Assembly: GCA_937907495.1 (NCBI GenBank)
Contig: CALESS010000383.1
Span: 1-8,047 of the forward strand
DNA from: an uncultured Anaerolineaceae bacterium
GTDB taxonomy: Bacteria; Chloroflexota; Anaerolineae; Anaerolineales; Anaerolineaceae
Direction: 5' to 3'
DNA: 8,047 bases
This document shows positions 7,017 to 8,047 of the stretch, piece by piece (position 1 is the first letter of the stretch; every line of letters starts with the position of its first letter). Both the position numbers and the translations under genes were made by a program. Below the pieces are notes generated by a model, which worked only from the letters and a program-made list of their open reading frames with translations, had not been told where the DNA came from and ran no database searches.

Positions 7017-7066
7017 GGGGAAGGAGAGAGAAGGACGTGGATACATTGATCCTCTCCCCCTTCCCC
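7017..7066. repeat. Imperfect inverted repeat, purine/pyrimidine-rich
   Basis: GGGGAAGG (7017-7024) pairs perfectly with CCTTCCCC (7059-7066). AGAG (7025-7028) can extend the stem with CTCT (7052-7055) across a three-C bulge. The loop is about 23 nt. The arms are almost pure purine and pure pyrimidine. It could be a terminator-like structure after the SDR operon or a dispersed intergenic repeat; the window holds only one copy. Confidence 0.35.
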
Positions 7067-7085
7067 ATAATCTCCCTATCTGGCA

Positions 7086-7091
7086 TATAAT
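7086..7091 (+). promoter_or_regulatory. Possible -10 box of hutU
   Basis: A perfect TATAAT lies here, placing a start near 7098 and a leader of about 33 nt that contains the ribosome binding site GGAGGT (7122-7127). The -35 position at 17-nt spacing reads CCCCAT, a poor match, so an activator or another sigma factor may be needed, or the match may be chance. Confidence 0.35.
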
Positions 7092-7130
7092 TATCCACAG
7101 GCAACTGGCATAACAACCCCTGGAGGTAAG

Positions 7131-8047
7131 ATGACCGCTGCACGTGTGGTGCGCGCCCCGCGCGGGACGCAATTGACCTGCAAATCCTGGCTGACGGAAG
7201 CCCCTTATCGCATGATTCAAAATAACCTGGACCCGGATGTAGCCGAGCGCCCGGATGACCTGGTGGTTTACGGCGGCCGCGGCCGGGCTGCCCGCTCCTG
7301 GCAGGCCTTTGACGCCATCCTCGAGACGTTGAAGACGCTGGAAGATGATGAAACCCTGCTGGTGCAATCTGGCAAGCCGGTTGCGGTCTTCCAATCTCAC
7401 CCGGATGCGCCGCGGGTGCTGATCGCCAACTCCAACCTGGTGCCGCATTGGGCCACCCAGCAGCACTTTGACCAGTTGGAAGCCCAGGGCTTGATGATGT
7501 ACGGCCAGATGACAGCCGGCTCCTGGATTTATATCGGCACGCAGGGCATTTTGCAGGGCACCTACGAGACGTTGGCCTCCCTGGCCCGCCTGCGCGGCTG
7601 GGAATCCCTGGCTGGCAAGTTCGTGCTGACCGCCGGCCTGGGTGGGATGGGCGGGGCACAGCCCCTGGCAATCACCATGAACGGGGGGGTGGGCCTGTGC
7701 GTGGAGGTGGATCCGCAGCGCGCCCAACGCCGTTGTGAAATCGGCTATGTGGATATGGTGGTGGATACGCTGGAAGAAGCCATGACCCTGGTGGAAGAGG
7801 CGGTGCAAAACCGCACCCCGCGCTCCATTGCCCTGATCGGCAACGCCGCGGAAATCTTCCCCGAGCTGGTGATGCGCGGTGTGACGCCGGATGTGGTTAC
7901 TGACCAGACACCCGCCCACGATGCCTTGTATTACATCCCCGCTGGCGTAACCGTGGCCGAGGCAGATGACCTGCGCCAGCGCGACCCGGATGAATTTGCC
8001 CGGCTTTCGCTGAAATCCATGGCGCGCCATGTGGAAGCCATGCTGGA
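7131..8047 (+). CDS. hutU: Urocanate hydratase (urocanase), 3' partial
   Basis: HutU is the cytoplasmic second enzyme of histidine degradation; it adds water to urocanate to give 4-imidazolone-5-propionate, using tightly bound NAD+ as an electrophile. The 305 codons visible are a little over half of the usual length of about 555 residues. Family landmarks are clear: [27 protein letters not shown] at the N-terminus, [56 protein letters not shown], and the NAD-binding loop [10 protein letters not shown] (G169-Q177). The later active-site Cys region lies beyond the window edge. The ATG at 7131 is set by a strong ribosome binding site (GGAGGT at 7122-7127) and matches the family N-terminus. The gene stands apart from the upstream operon by 231 nt and probably has its own promoter. 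Other hut genes, if clustered, would be downstream. Confidence 0.96.
   Translation, partial: MTAARVVRAPRGTQLTCKSWLTEAPYRMIQNNLDPDVAERPDDLVVYGGRGRAARSWQAFDAILETLKTLEDDETLLVQSGKPVAVFQSHPDAPRVLIANSNLVPHWATQQHFDQLEAQGLMMYGQMTAGSWIYIGTQGILQGTYETLASLARLRGWESLAGKFVLTAGLGGMGGAQPLAITMNGGVGLCVEVDPQRAQRRCEIGYVDMVVDTLEEAMTLVEEAVQNRTPRSIALIGNAAEIFPELVMRGVTPDVVTDQTPAHDALYYIPAGVTVAEADDLRQRDPDEFARLSLKSMARHVEAML

Larger units (their letters stand above)
6900..7130. other. Intergenic region with hairpins and a -10 box before hutU
   Basis: I see no gene in these 231 nt. A 6-bp stem, GGGGAG (6934-6939) with CTCCCC (6947-6952) and a 7-nt loop, follows the epimerase gene but has no U-run, so it is at best a weak terminator. 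A longer imperfect inverted repeat lies at 7017-7066. A TATAAT at 7086-7091 sits about 40 nt before hutU. Confidence 0.5.

Noticed and set aside
6960..8030. Long minus-strand open frame of 356 codons opposite hutU
   Set aside because: It is the antisense shadow of a clear urocanase gene and shows no family motif.

Overview
The window is chromosomal DNA from a bacterium of moderately high GC content with densely packed genes. Protein style is the only taxonomic evidence. A C39-like peptidase with TPRs, a membrane-anchored HEXXH protein, a large GT-C-type membrane protein and proline/threonine-rich linkers together suggest the Chloroflexota, perhaps Anaerolineae. No rRNA or other marker is present, so this is a tentative inference. 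I see no tRNA, rRNA, CRISPR array, insertion sequence or phage gene.

Layout. Positions 2-2993 hold three plus-strand genes in close order: the 3' part of a C39-like peptidase/TPR protein, a membrane-anchored putative zinc metallopeptidase (HEFTH), and a HAD-family phosphatase that starts 2 nt after the metallopeptidase stop. A short AT-rich gap (2994-3243) follows, with only a possible decayed hydrophobic reading frame. The minus strand then carries a large polytopic membrane protein (3244-5253) convergent with the first cluster. It resembles GT-C glycosyltransferases and has a soluble TPR-like tail. Divergent from it, a MarR-family regulator (5459-5977) overlaps a TIGR01777-family NAD(P)-binding SDR epimerase (5970-6899). 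After a 231-nt non-coding gap with two inverted repeats, the window ends inside a urocanate hydratase gene (hutU, from 7131).

How the genes may work together. The first three genes look co-transcribed. A hairpin covering the ribosome binding site between the first two, and the 2-nt gap between the second and third, suggest translational coupling. The MarR gene and the SDR gene form an operon in which MarR probably represses its own promoter: three inverted repeats lie over the -35, the -10/start and the ribosome binding site. HutU is the second enzyme of histidine degradation, and no other hut gene is visible here.

I found no convincing new multi-gene system. The most useful leads are the stacked operator repeats before the MarR gene, the probable leaderless start of the membrane protein, the poorly classified HEFTH peptidase, and the possible RBS-sequestering hairpin.
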